A DNA stretch of 64,000 bases from Euonymus europaeus (lineage: Eukaryota > Streptophyta > Magnoliopsida > Celastrales > Celastraceae): positions 6,448,001 through 6,512,000 of the forward strand of contig OY756960.1 in assembly GCA_963580455.1 (NCBI GenBank). Direction: 5' to 3'. The position numbers were made by a program, and so were the translations under genes. How positions within the stretch are numbered: the stretch's first letter is position 1; each line of letters begins with the position of its first letter. Below the pieces are notes generated by a model. It was given only the letters and a program-made list of their open reading frames with translations, searched no databases and was not told the DNA's origin. Below, one piece after another: positions 1 through 11,438 of this stretch.

Positions 1-210
1 GCCGGGAACAAGAATCGGAAGAGAAGAGGAAGGGGTGGTGAGGAGAGAGAGGAGAGTATGGCGAAGCTGAGGCCACTCGGCATACCACTCGAAGGAGTCG
101 TCGGCGCGGCGGATGGTGAAGAATTTGTCCCAGTTTTCCTTGCTGGTGAAGTCTGTAAGGGTACTCAGGAGATCATCCTCTGATACCGCTCCCTTGTCTC
201 TCTTGCCCAT
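1..210 (-). CDS. METTL13-like eEF1A methyltransferase, N-terminal first exon (partial)
   Basis: Reading the minus strand from an ATG at 210-208 gives 70 uninterrupted codons that run off the window edge. The peptide begins MGKRDKGAVSEDDLL and contains FTSKENWDKFF, the segment FEWYAEW and a final ILVPG. These match my recollection of the start of the plant METTL13-type methyltransferases (Arabidopsis At2g31740 class), where ILVPG leads into the SAM-binding CGNS motif just outside this window. Animal METTL13 methylates translation factor eEF1A; the plant role is inferred from family. The start is supported by the conserved MGK opening and the upstream region described separately. It is the only clear host gene here and shows no damage in the visible part. 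A Copia element lies about 130 bp upstream of its start codon. The family call is from memory of the motif pattern, not from a search. Confidence 0.82.
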   Translation of the reverse strand, partial: MGKRDKGAVSEDDLLSTLTDFTSKENWDKFFTIRRADDSFEWYAEWPQLRHTLLSLLTTPSSSLPILVPG

Positions 211-340
211 TGATTGTTGACCTGTACGAGTTTGTACCAGTATCTACTTCCTAGGGTTTTGGTTAGGTGGATTTTAGGGAAAATATTCAAATAGAATGAT
301 GCTTTAAAGTTCAAACCCGATGTTCAGGCATGGAACGTAG
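211..340 (-). promoter_or_regulatory. Upstream region of METTL13-like gene with telo-box
   Basis: The 130 bp between the methyltransferase start codon and the Copia insertion is all that remains of the gene-proximal upstream DNA. On the gene's strand it contains AAACCCTA (252-259), a telo-box, a motif common in plant promoters of translation-related genes. I see no confident TATA box. The 5' leader and perhaps the transcription start should lie here, or else beyond the Copia element. Confidence 0.45.
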
Positions 341-1265
341 TGTTGGAAAAATGGTGGTGAACCACTATTTGACCAATAATTAATTACAACTAATTGAGTA
401 TTAGTTAAATGTAATTTAGTGGGTTCTAATCTTCAATATGAAGATTAGATATTGGAGTTGAAAGGTGTCCAAAACCATTTTTTTGGTTGAATGGAAATTG
501 ACTCCAAAGTGGTCATGTTAGACATGATATGTGCAAAATTAAGAGAAATGTGAGAATTCCACATTAAAGAATTGTGATGTATGTGATGGGTTTATAAACC
601 CAAGTGTTGGATGTAAGACTTGGGCCCAAAGACACCCAAGCTTTTGTGATGGGCTTGCGTGTTCGTAGCCCATTTTGACTTATCATTTTGCACCGGCCCA
701 CTACCTAAGTTCATTGTATGTGGACATGAGGATAATTCAAATTCAAAAATGTCCGTTACAATTTTTAAATTCACTTTATTGCTGGAATTTATTTGGCATC
801 CTTAGTTTTAGGGTCGGTTTTAATGTTAGGCTCTATTATAAATAGAAGCATAGTGTAAGAAGAGAATACACTACGAAAAATTCATTTTTCCTCTCTTCTT
901 CTTCCTAGCCGAATTCCTTTCTGAGAGTGCTTTCAATTTTTGGTTCGAACGAGCCTACCGGTATACCTGTGTCACCTACCGGTAGAAGGAAGTGTTGTAT
1001 CTTGGGAGGTGTTTGCCTACTTTAGCATTGACACCGGTGGCTGGGGCATTTCACCTTAAGGAGATTTGCGGTTCGCATACCTCACTTCAATCTCTTCGTT
1101 TCATACCGATCAGAGTTTTTGGTAACATCTTTTGTTCTCTTTCAATTCATGATATATGATATATATTGTTAATTGAATTTTATCTAATTATTGAGCTGTG
1201 CAATTTATTTGTGTTATTGATTAAAGCAATTGTATTAGCATGTCATATGAATATAGAATCCAACA
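341..1265 (+). repeat. 5' LTR of the Copia element
   Basis: Direct repeat of 6431-7355. It contains a TATA-like CTATTATAAATAG near 831-845 followed by a short leader-like stretch. Differences from the 3' LTR fall near 606, 949, 952, 1196 and 1211 (element coordinates in this copy). Confidence 0.95.
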
Positions 1266-2504
1266 ATCTTAAGGTGAAATAACACATCCATTCTGATCTA
1301 TATGACATGCAAAATAAATTGACTCTGCCGTTTGTGTTTAATTTATACAATTACTTGGGTTATCTACTATTGATGCATGCTGTTTGCTTAAAATAATATC
1401 ATTTCTGAAGTTTGCATATTTGAACAATCTAACAACACTGTAGACTTGTGACTTTCGTGTGGATACAATCTGTTGATGCTGGCTTAACTCTTTATTTTTT
1501 ATTTTATTTTTTTTAAAAAAAAACTGTTACAGCAATCAATTAAATTGACAAATGGTCAACTTTGCATGCTTTGTGATATAATCAAATTGGCTAATATATA
1601 TATATTTAAATATATGTGTTGCGCGTTACTGTCATATGTGCTTTTGTCTCAATTAAAGTAATAAAGTGTGAGTTATAATGACATTACGTGAATTCAATTT
1701 TTAAATAAATTGATATTTGTTAACATACTATCTGCCAAATTGAAATAGTGTATTAAAATGAGTAAATAAAATTGATTTATTGCTGTTAAATATTGTTAAT
1801 GTGGACAGTTGAAAGTGATAGTTTGTATGCATTAAAGTTAATCAATGAAATTATTTTGTTGGCATTAATAATTGGTTAATCTCTCTTTATCATTACATAC
1901 GTTTGAAAGTTAAAGATATGCATTTCATGGTGTGAAACGGACGTTACTTTTGTATATTCATGATATAAATTATTGTCATTGATTATTAAAGATAATTGTT
2001 ATTTCTTTTAACCTAATTAATGCAATTTAAACACACGGTTTAATAAAGGACATTATTTGATTCTAAGCTAAGTTATTGAGTTCATTTCTATAGTGTCACC
2101 GTATGCCATTTGCGCATGTTTACAAGTTGACTTTTCATGCTATAGCAATTAACACTTGATATAATAATTATTATTTTCCTTTGTTAGCTATATTGATTTG
2201 ATCATTGATAATAGTGAATATATATTTCATTTGTATGCTGGTACATAATTTGTCACATTTTATTTGTGATTTAGAATCGTGGTATCTTGGAAAGTTCTGT
2301 CTAGGAAAGGGGTTATCTAATTGAGCGCCATATTATTTGGAAGGCCCCCTCTTTCCTGGGAACCAACCTAGTTGCTAATTTTCTAAGGCACAAATTTATT
2401 TGACAAGGTGTGTACCTTAAAGGTGTTTAATTGTTTTAATTGTAATTGTGGTGAATATATTACAAATTGTTTACTCACTTCAATATTTGTTATTGTAGTG
2501 AAAG
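1266..2504 (+). other. Copia untranslated leader
   Basis: About 1.2 kb of AT-rich sequence lies between the 5' LTR and gag, with no reading frame of note. I could not find a convincing initiator-Met primer-binding site directly after the LTR. The sequence there is ATCTTAAGGTGAAAT, unlike the usual TGGTATCAGAGC. The leader is long for a Copia element. Confidence 0.6.
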
Positions 2505-3731
2505 ATGGAACAAATTCAACAAGCATATAATGAGATACCCACCGTCCCTAGTGGAGGTGATGATATTGCCCCTGGTGTTGTGAACCAAGTTGGCGTGGCT
2601 GCTCCTAATGGAGGTATGCCAGTGGCTACTCCTGTTGGAGGCATGCCTGTTGCTGCTGCAACCGTTGGAATCGGGAACAATGTTCCTATGACAAACAGGG
2701 TGATTCCTGTAATTCCCGCTGAGAAGCCGGAAAAGTTCAAGGGCATTGATTTCAAAAGGTGGCAACAAAAGATGCGTTTTTATCTCACCGCTTTGAATCA
2801 TGCCAGGTTCCTAACGGAAAAATGCCCTATCCTTAAGGAGGGTGAGTCGGATCCAACGACTGTGGCAGCAATGCATGCCTAGAGAGATGGAGAGTACATA
2901 TGCAGGAATCTAGTCCTTGGTGGATTAGCTGATGACCTGTATAATGTATATTGTGGCATACCTTCAGCCAAGGAGCTATGGAGCTCTCTGGAAAAGAAGT
3001 ACAAGACTGAAGATGCTGGAACCAAGAAATTTGTGGTGGCCAAATTTCTGGACTTCAAGATGGTGGATGGCAAGTCTGTTGTCACCCAGGCTGAAGATTA
3101 CCAGCTGATTCTGCATGATGTACTGGTAGAAGGAATGACTCTTAGTGAGTCTTTTCAAGTGGCAGCACTCATTGAGAAGTTGCCCCCTGGTTGGTTGGAC
3201 TTCAAGAACTACTTGAAGCACAAGCGCAAGGAAATCAAAATGGAGGATTTAATAGTCCGTCTCCGAATTGAGGAAGACAATCGGAAGAAGACGGCACCTC
3301 CAAGAGAACCTAAAGCAAACTTGGTGGAAACTCCCGAACCCAAGACTGATGGGAAACGGAAGAGGGAATACCAAGCTAAGGGAAAGCAGAAGGAACAATC
3401 TCAAAAGTTCCAGGGCACCTGCTTTGTTTGTGACAAACCTGGTCACCGAGCCAAGGATTGTAGAAAACGTCCTAACAAGGAGAAGGATAAGGCCAAGGCT
3501 AAAAGCAAGGCAAAAGTTACCAAACAGGCTCACCTGGTTGAAAACAGTGATGATGAAGAGATGTTGGCTGCTGTGGTCACCCAAGTGAACTTGGTGACAA
3601 ACACCAAAGATTGGTGGGTGGACACCGGTGCAACCAAACATATCTGCATCGATAAAGACCTCTTTACATCTTATGAGAAGAAAGATGATGGAGAGAAGAT
3701 CTATGGCCAACTCAGCTCCAGCCACTATTGA
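2505..3731 (+). pseudogene. Copia gag and start of protease, with in-frame stop
   Basis: The frame opens at 2505 (MEQIQQAYNE) and is interrupted by TAG at 2880-2882. It then continues in the same frame to 3731. A gag core is followed by a CCHC zinc knuckle (CFVCDKPGHRAKDC, about 3421-3462) and a lysine-rich stretch. The protease then begins with WWVDTGATKHIC around 3613, whose DTG is the catalytic motif. The TAG sits where relatives commonly have tryptophan (a TGG to TAG change). Near 3702-3705 the frame is lost; the expected path continues two bases over, consistent with loss of an AT dinucleotide. The protease therefore terminates early at 3731. Confidence 0.9.
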
Positions 3732-4755
3732 AGGGACTGGAGAGGTGGTTTTGAAGTTCACCTCAGGCAGGAAGCTCGCACTGCGAGATGTACTACATGT
3801 CCCAGAGATTCACAAGAATCTGATTTCTGTGCCTGTGATGATAAGCAAAGGATTCAAGGTTGTGTTTGAATCCAATAAGTTTGTAGTTTCCAAGGATGGA
3901 ACTTATGTGGGGAAGGGGCATATGTGTGATGGGATTTTCAAAGCCAACATTGCTGTAATTGATAAAAACAGCAAATTTCTGTACCCAAAATCTATTATGA
4001 ATAAAGATGAGTCTTCAGTTTACATTGTTGTCTCTCCATACTTATGGCATGGTAGATTAGGACATGTAAACTATGGTACAATGAAAAAGTTGGCAAACTT
4101 AGGCTTAATACCCAATTTTAATTTGGATGTCAACCATAAATGTGAAACATGTGTTGAAGCGAAGTTTGCCAAGAAACCTTTTCATACAATTGAAAGAAGT
4201 TCTGAGCCTCTAGCATTAATTCATAGTGATTTATGCGACTTGAAATTTGTTCAAAGTAGAGGTGGAAAGAAGTACTTCATTACATTCATCGATGATTGTA
4301 CTCGGTATTGCTATATTTATTTGTTAACTAGCAAAAACGAAGCGATGGACAGCTTTGTCAAGTATAAAAATGAAGTTGAGAATCAACTTGGTAAAAGGAT
4401 CAAGGCATTAAGATCTGATAGAGGAGGAGAGTATGATTCTACTCTTTTTGATGAATTGTGTATTGCGTTTGGTATCATCCACCAAACAACAGCACCATAT
4501 ACACCTCAGCAAAATGGAATTGCTGAAAGGAAAAATAGAACTTTAAAAGAAATGGTTAATTCCATGTAAATAAGTTCTGGTTTACCTCAAAACTTGTGGG
4601 GGGAAGCAGTACTAACTGCTAATTATATTCTTAATAGAATGCCCCACAAGAAAACAGGTAATATTCCATATGAGATGTGGAATAAGAGACCACCCTCCTT
4701 CAAATACTTGAAAGTGTGGGGGTGTCTAGCTAAGGTGGCAGTACCTCCACCAAAG
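3690..4755 (+). pseudogene. Copia protease end, GAG pre-integrase and integrase core
   Basis: In the frame shifted relative to gag, the protease tail leads into a GAG-pre-integrase motif (LWHGRLGHVNYGTMKKL, near 4045). The HHCC-type CETCVEAK and integrase catalytic core follow. The core shows HSDLC (first Asp), RSDRGGEY (second Asp) and QNGIAERKNRTLKEM (Glu). TAA at 4567-4569 then stops the frame, which resumes with [22 protein letters not shown]. The integrase C-terminal part is lost at a deletion junction near 4750-4757. Confidence 0.9.
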
Positions 4756-5800
4756 CAAGCTCCAAAACAATGGCATGAAAAATTTGACCAAATAGTGATT
4801 CGAGATGGATTTCGAATCAACGAGTGTGACAAATGTGTCTACACAAAATTGGTAAACAATGATTGTGTAATCATTTGTCTATATGTCGATGATATGCTAA
4901 TTATTGGTCGAAATGTTGAGATCATCAACAAAACCAAGAAAATGCTATCAAAAAACTTTGACATGAAAGACATGGGTGAAGCGGATGTGATACTAGGCAT
5001 TAAAATTTCCAAAACATCGGAAGGCCTAGCATTATCTCAATCACATTATATTGAGAAAGTGATTGAAAGGTTTAAAGGACATGGCATCAAAGATGCTAAT
5101 AGTCCGTTTCTCCCTCATCTGGTATTACATAAGAATACGGGAGATAGTATTCAACAATTGGAATACTCTCAAATTATTGGCAGTGTAATGTATATCATGA
5201 ACTGCACAAGGCCGGATATTGCGTACTCTGTTAGTAAACTAAGCAGATACACAAGTAATCCTGGACATGAGCATTGGAAAGCTCTATTGAGAGTATTAGG
5301 GTACCTGAACAAAACAAAAACTAATGTTTTGAACTATGGTAAATACCCGGCTGTTTTAGAAGGATACAGTGATGCTAATTGGATTGCAGATTCAGAGGAA
5401 TCAAAATCCACAAGTGGCTATGTATTCCTTCTAGGAGGGGCGGCTGTTTCATGGAAGTCCTCAAAACAAACGTGCATAGCACGGTCTACGATGGAATCAG
5501 AATTTATAGCTTTGGATAAAGCCGGTGAAGAAGCAGAGTGGCTTCGTCACTTTTTGGAGGACATTCCAATATGGCCAAAGCCTGTGCCTGCAATTTGCAT
5601 TCATTGTGATAATCAAGTTGCAATTGCTAGAACACAAAATTTGATGTATAACGGTAAATCTAGACACATTCGTCGTAGACATAATACCGTTAGACAGTTA
5701 CTCTCTACTGGAATTTTTTTTAGATTTTGTAAAATCTAAGGAAAACCTAGCGGATCCGTTTACAAAAGGTTTAAGTAGAGAGGTGACAGACTGTGCATCG
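4756..5800 (+). pseudogene. Copia reverse transcriptase (C-terminal half) and RNase H
   Basis: Directly after the integrase junction the frame reads [11 protein letters not shown], which is normally in the middle of RT. It then shows [11 protein letters not shown], the YVDD polymerase site. The N-terminal RT fingers are missing, so the deletion removed integrase C-terminus plus early RT while keeping frame. RNase H follows with [16 protein letters not shown] and [11 protein letters not shown] run of eight T at about 5714-5721 carries a frameshift that ends the main frame at 5739; the usual end [17 protein letters not shown] continues in another frame to about 5775. Confidence 0.9.
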
Positions 5801-6430
5801 AGGGGAATGGGCTTAAAAGCCTTAACTCAATGAGTTATCTCGATGGGAACCTAACCTAGCAACTGGAGATCCCATGGACTAGGTTCAATAGGAAAACATA
5901 AGTTGAGAATAACTTAAGTATGAGCAGTATAGAGTTTCACTCTATCCCATTCCTTGGATGTCCTAAGAACTGCTAAGAAGCAAGTTAAGGTTAAGCTATG
6001 CTTTTAATGATTCCTATATCTTGTAAATATACAAGTAGAGTATAAGAGAATACTCTTGATAGGACATCACCTATGTGAGTGAAGAGTAAGGCCGACTCTA
6101 TGAAAATATTAAAAGGCGATATTTTCTAAAGCACTCGCTAAACCCAAGACGTTCATGGCCGAAACAACGAACACAACCGAGAACCAATTATGAATTGGAT
6201 CATTGCTGTGTGAGGTTTATTGTCTGGGCTTACATAAACAACTGGCAGTCTAAGGCGTTAGTCCACTGACTAGTTAAGCAAGTTCGATAGACTTTCACTA
6301 GGGAAGGTTCAAAGCCAAAAGCTACCTATCTTGATGAAGTATTGGTCCTACTGCACTCTCAGGCGCGTTTCCAATCTCAGACAAATCTTCGTGTCTGAAT
6401 TGTCGTCTGTTTCCATTCAATGTGGGGGAT
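5801..6430 (+). other. Copia 3' untranslated region and polypurine tract
   Basis: This is noncoding sequence between RNase H and the 3' LTR. It ends in the purine-rich GTGGGGGATT (6422-6431 boundary) that primes plus-strand synthesis in Copia elements. Nothing else is recognised. Confidence 0.75.
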
Positions 6431-7355
6431 TGTTGGAAAAATGGTGGTGAACCACTATTTGACCAATAATTAATTACAACTAATTGAGTATTAGTTAAAT
6501 GTAATTTAGTGGGTTCTAATCTTCAATATGAAGATTAGATATTGGAGTTGAAAGGTGTCCAAAACCATTTTTTTGGTTGAATGGAAATTGACTCCAAAGT
6601 GGTCATGTTAGACATGATATGTGCAAAATTAAGAGAAATGTGAGAATTCCACATTAAAGAATTGTGATGTATGTGATGGGTTTATAAACCCAAGTGCTGG
6701 ATGTAAGACTTGGGCCCAAAGACACCCAAGCTTTTGTGATGGGCTTGCGTGTTCGTAGCCCATTTTGACTTATCATTTTGCACCGGCCCACTACCTAAGT
6801 TCATTGTATGTGGACATGAGGATAATTCAAATTCAAAAATGTCCGTTACAATTTTTAAATTCACTTTATTGCTGGAATTTATTTGGCATCCTTAGTTTTA
6901 GGGTCGGTTTTAATGTTAGGCTCTATTATAAATAGAAGCATAGTGTAAGAAGAGAATACACTACGAAAAATTCATTTTTCCTCTCTTCTTCTTCCTAGCC
7001 GAATTCCTTTCTGAGAGTGCTTTCAATTTTTGGTTCGATCGTGCCTACCGGTATACCTGTGTCACCTACCGGTAGAAGGAAGTGTTGTATCTTGGGAGGT
7101 GTTTGCCTACTTTAGCATTGACACCGGTGGCTGGGGCATTTCACCTTAAGGAGATTTGCGGTTCGCATACCTCACTTCAATCTCTTCGTTTCATACCGAT
7201 CAGAGTTTTTGGTAACATCTTTTGTTCTCTTTCAATTCATGATATATGATATATATTGTTAATTGAATTTTATCTAATTATTGAGTTGTGCAATTTATTT
7301 ATGTTATTGATTAAAGCAATTGTATTAGCATGTCATATGAATATAGAATCCAACA
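6431..7355 (+). repeat. 3' LTR of the Copia element
   Basis: 925-bp direct repeat of 341-1265 with the same TGTTGG and CCAACA ends. It is followed immediately by the target duplication CGTAG (7356-7360). Confidence 0.95.
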
Positions 7356-7612
7356 CGTAGCTCTTTTTGGGAATGTCAATAGGGAGAAGTCTCGGCTAAG
7401 AGGGGAATTAGTCACTGTTCACGAGCCATTTGTGCAAAAAAACATTATAGTTATTATCCTATTAATACTGTTCAACATACAACAATATAAATTTGGGCTA
7501 TAAATTGTCCCAATCCAAGGAGTCTTGATGGGTGTACTAATGATCCATTATTTGACCAGTGGGCCCATTTCAACTATCTTTTCTCCTCTTTTTGAGAAAA
7601 CACACAGCGAGT

Positions 7613-7909
7613 GCATCTTCAAGAATACCAGCGCACGCGAGGTGACTGTCGAGAGGTCCGATCAATCCGTTTTTGGTGAGATTTATTGTCTTTTTGAAAA
7701 TCTTTGTACATCTCCTCCCATGTTTGCTAAAAATTTGCATCTTTTTGCTATTTGGGTTAGGGCATCTTCAAGAATACCAACGAACGCGAGGCGGCTGCCG
7801 AGAGGTCCGATCAGCCCTTTTTGGTGAGATTTCTTTTGCCTTTTTGAAAATCTTTGTACATCTCCTCCCATGTTTGCTAAAAATTTGCATATGTTTGCTA
7901 TTTGGGTTA
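7613..7909. repeat. Tandem duplication, two copies of about 150 bp
   Basis: Copies at 7613-7759 and 7762-7909 begin GCATCTTCAAGAATACCA and end TTTGCTATTTGGGTTA. They differ by scattered substitutions. They lie in the left subterminal part of the Harbinger element. Open frames across them are incidental. Confidence 0.85.
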
Positions 7910-8544
7910 ATGATTTGCTATTAACATGAACAAAGCCATGGGTTAACTGGATGAATACTTTGGTCTTTTTTGGGTGAAATGCTGATACCTTTTTGCCGTT
8001 GGAGAAGGAAAAAAGACAGAACGAAAGAATAGTCTTGTACAAAAGTTACTGATGATAAATTTATCAAATGAAAATATGTTATAGAGGGAGAATGCAATCA
8101 AATCTGCATAGAAAAATGTTGGCATTTAAAATATTCAAAAACAAGAATGAGATTTCATTGATTGCAGGTAAGTCTAACACCTTAGGTAAACCGATTCATA
8201 GAGATTTATTTGGTTTGAAGTTTAGCAAAGTGTGCAGAGTTTTCCTTTTGTTCTTCTCTCTGTTAGAGTAATCATTTTCATGGTGTATAGTTTGAGTTGT
8301 CGATTGCACATGGGGATTATGACGTAGATTAGCTAATAAATAAAACGTTTATTTTTCTTGAAAAGCTATTTTAAGTTTTCTTTTTACATAAATAATTTGT
8401 CTCTATAAAGTTTGCGATTTTGGTTTTGATTCATATTTGTTGTGACCCCTCCTCTGTGCACTGACTGTGTTGTATATTATGTGCTTCTGCCTAATGAGTT
8501 TTGGCTTACGGTGGCTATCTTTTTATGGATTAGTTGGATCAATT

Positions 8545-9080
8545 GGATCAGTTGATGCTCTGTTTACTTGGTTCTATGTTTAGTTGGATTGGTTGGTTCT
8601 CTGTTTATGGTCACTGTAATTATGCTTGGATTAGTTCAATCTCTGTTTTAATTATTGTATTGGTTAATGTATTGTGTACATAGATTTGATGTTTGTCCAA
8701 AATATATGTACTTTTTATAAGTGTGATTGTGCACTGTACATGAAGGCAACATATATTAGATGTTATATACATAAACTATACTGCATGGACTTGATTTACA
8801 TTACCATATGGTTATATATGGTACAAACCTGTGCAAAACCTTAGCTTAAAAAAAGTGTTCCATATATCTTTGTCTTCCTTCCACAACTTGAGGTACACTT
8901 GTGTCATTTAAGTGGATCAGTTGGAGCTCTGTTTACTTGGTTATATGTTTAGTTGGATTAGTTGGTTCTCTGTTTATGGTCACTATAATTATGCTTGGAT
9001 TAGTTCAATCTCTGTTTTAATTATTGTATTGGTTAATGTATTGTGTACATAGATTTGATGTTTGTCCAAAATCTATGTAC
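8545..9080. repeat. Direct repeat of about 167 bp, spaced
   Basis: 8545-8711 and 8913-9080 are near-identical, starting GGATCAGTTG and ending GTTTGTCCAAAAT.TATGTAC. About 200 bp of unrelated sequence separates them. No gene is seen from 7910 to 9385. Confidence 0.88.
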
Positions 9081-9385
9081 ACAATACACAATGCAAGATA
9101 ATAAGCATATAAGAATATTTTTTTGAGTGTACATTTGGTCTTTTAAAAATGTTATATATCTCACAGTAAGATTTATTTTGATAATCATATGATTGTGTAA
9201 TTAAGATTGCGTAGTGTACTTATATATAGTAGTTGATCTGTAGCAAGGGCTTTGTTTTCAATTGTTGGTGGATTTATTTTAAAGTACAACAGCTATTTAT
9301 AAATTACCATTACTATATTTACTCGAACTGATATGCGTGTTTCTTTTCGTAGGAAAAAAAGCTAAAAGACGCTCCGCAAAGATAG

Positions 9386-10845
9386 ATGAATCCTAATCAG
9401 TACCCAAATTTCTAGTTCCCATCTAATAAGCCTCCGAATTCTCAATATTCACCTGACCAACCACCGACTCCTCAATATCCATCAAACCAGCCCACGAACT
9501 CCCAAATTGTGCCTAACCAACAACAACCTTTTCCCACTCAAAACATTGCCCTTTGGAATTCCTTCGCATAGTATATGCAATCTGGCGTAGATCCATCCTT
9601 GCTCCAACACTTTTTAGCATCTCAGCCGAGCAACCAATCCTACCCACACGTGGTCCACCAATCCTCTAGTGATGCACATGATGCAACACATACTGAACTG
9701 CCTTCACAGGGGTCTGCTGGGGCCTCTATCCCTACTGTCATACCAACTGCGAGCAAAACATCAAGAGGTAGGGGACGTGATGGACCTGTGGAGCGCGCTC
9801 CAAGACCACCAAACTGGACAGAGGAGGAGGATGTTGACCTATGCAAAGCGTGGATTACAATATCCACAGATGCGTCTAGAGGCACAAATCAAAGTAAATT
9901 GACTTTTTGGAAGAGAGTTGCAAGAAGAGGTGGTGACGGTCAAAGAAATGACCAATCTTGCAAAAGCAGGTGCGGTCATATTCATCCTTGGGTTACAAAA
10001 TGGACTGCAATGTGGAAGCAGAGTATGAAAATTTCGCCAAGTGGATACACCATTGAGGATCAGGTTACTATTTCATCCCTGACTTGTTACTGAATACATT
10101 TGTATATGTTTATCTCAGAATCCACATTAATACACTACATTTTTTTAATTCTAACATGTCCAGGAACGAAGTGAAAGACATCTTTTTCAGAAGACTTTCA
10201 AGCATGCGTTTAAGCAAGAGCAATGTTGGATGGTTCTGCGGGGCTGCCCTAAATGGTGGCAGTATAGTGTGGAAAGTAAAGCCGAAATAGAAGCCGATCT
10301 TGATAAGTCAGGCTCATTTGTCGACCCTTTGTCCGAATGGGAAGTTGGTGGAACAGAGACTCAGGAAGTGGGCGTGGGTCTCGATGAAACTCCTGTGCAA
10401 AATGAAAGTAGAGGCAGCCCCCATCCTAAGACACCAATCACTGATGATTCACCTTTCCAAGTATCAAATGGAAATGAAGTGAAAGATGAGCATCGAAGGC
10501 CAATTGGGACCAAAGCTGCCAAAAGGGCGAAAGCCCACAAGAAGTCAAACAAGGGTGATGTAGCCAGTCAAGTCAGGGAGAGTATTAATGCTAGATTTAA
10601 TGATATGATGCAAACCAGCTGATCCAACTATGAGTTATTTATGAAGCACAGTGAAGAGGTTAAGGCAAAGAGAGATGAAGAGAATCGAATGTGAGATGAG
10701 GAGGAGAAGCAGGCCATAGAATAGGAGAGGAAGCTGTCCATGAAGGCAACAAGATCGACGATCTTGCAGAACATAGCTGCCATAACAAGGGATCTTCTTG
10801 GTGCTACCAAAAGGCTACAAGAGCTCGCAAATAATGCAAGGCATG
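9386..10845 (+). pseudogene. PIF/Harbinger ORF1 (Myb/SANT-like protein)
   Basis: ORF1 of PIF/Pong elements is a Myb/SANT-like DNA-binding partner of the transposase. The frame starts at ATG 9386 with an N/P/Q-rich segment and is broken by TAG at 9413-9415 and 9569-9571. It then shows the SANT-like NWTEEEDVDLCKAWI, with TFWKRVA and QSCKSRCGHIH. A good intron follows: CAG|GT at 10063/10064 and AG at 10162-10163. Exon 2 resumes in phase with FKQEQCWMVLRGCPKWW, the characteristic second half of the domain. A TGA at 10620-10622 is followed in frame by a helical K/E-rich tail with two more stops, up to the Gypsy junction near 10845. Similar plant proteins are often misannotated as glutathione S-transferase T3-like. 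Confidence 0.88.
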
Positions 10846-10849
10846 ATCC

Positions 10850-11438
10850 CACTCGAGATATTAGTCTCGTTCAACCCTTCATAAAAATACAAAATCACAT
10901 CATCCTTGTGTAAATTGTGGGTTGGGCAACGAGCTATTTTACTCTTAAAATCCTTCCATGCTTCATAGAACAAATCTCCATCCTTTTGCTGAAAATTCTG
11001 AATTTCACGCACAAGCTTTTTGGTTCTATGAGCTGGAAAAAATTCCCTCAAAAATTTAGTCGCCATCTGTTCCCATGTACCGATAGATCCTGCTTCAATG
11101 GCATTATACCACATCTTTGCGCCGCCCCTTAGAGTGAAGGGAAAGAGCACCAACTTTAAATTATCATCAGTGATTCCAGTCAGATGTTGGGTTCAACAAA
11201 AATTAGTAAAATCCTTCAAGTGTAGATGAGGATCTTCGTCAAAAAGCCCCTCATAGTGAGGTACAGAATTCAGTAACTGTGGTGACAAGCTAATATTGGT
11301 AGCCCATGTCGGTTGGTAATTAATGCAAGAAGGCTGAGCAATTTTTTGTGGAATATATCGATTCATCATAGGAATTCTAACATTGGCTTCGGTAGCTTCG
11401 GCATTCCCCTTGACTAACTGTCTGTTGTTCCCATCCAT
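10850..11438 (-). pseudogene. Gypsy gag, N-terminal part, with stop codon
   Basis: From ATG 11438 (MDGNNRQL) the frame includes FDEDPHLHLKDFTNFC, then a TGA at about 11195-11193. It resumes in the same frame with LVLFPFTLRGGAKMWY, TWEQMATKFLREFFP and FYEAWKDFKSKIARCP. These are the hallmark segments of the retrotransposon gag domain (PF03732 type). The frame ends where the element is truncated (…FYEGLNETNISS). It encodes a capsid-like structural protein in intact elements. Confidence 0.85.

Larger units (their letters stand above)
341..7355 (+). mobile_element. Ty1/Copia LTR retrotransposon, young and non-autonomous
   Basis: The element has two 925-bp LTRs (341-1265 and 6431-7355) beginning TGTTGG and ending CCAACA. 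It is flanked by the perfect 5-bp target duplication CGTAG (336-340 and 7356-7360). Domain order is gag, protease, integrase, reverse transcriptase, RNase H, which is the Copia order. By eye the LTRs differ at five positions in 925, so the insertion is recent. The internal part is nonetheless wrecked: two in-frame stops, two frameshifts and an internal deletion joining integrase to the middle of RT. It must have moved using proteins from elsewhere, or decayed quickly after landing. I did not assign a Copia lineage. Confidence 0.95.

Noticed and set aside
592..774. 60-codon minus-strand frame, repeated at 6682-6864
   Set aside because: It lies inside the Copia LTRs, so it occurs twice by duplication. 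No coding features.
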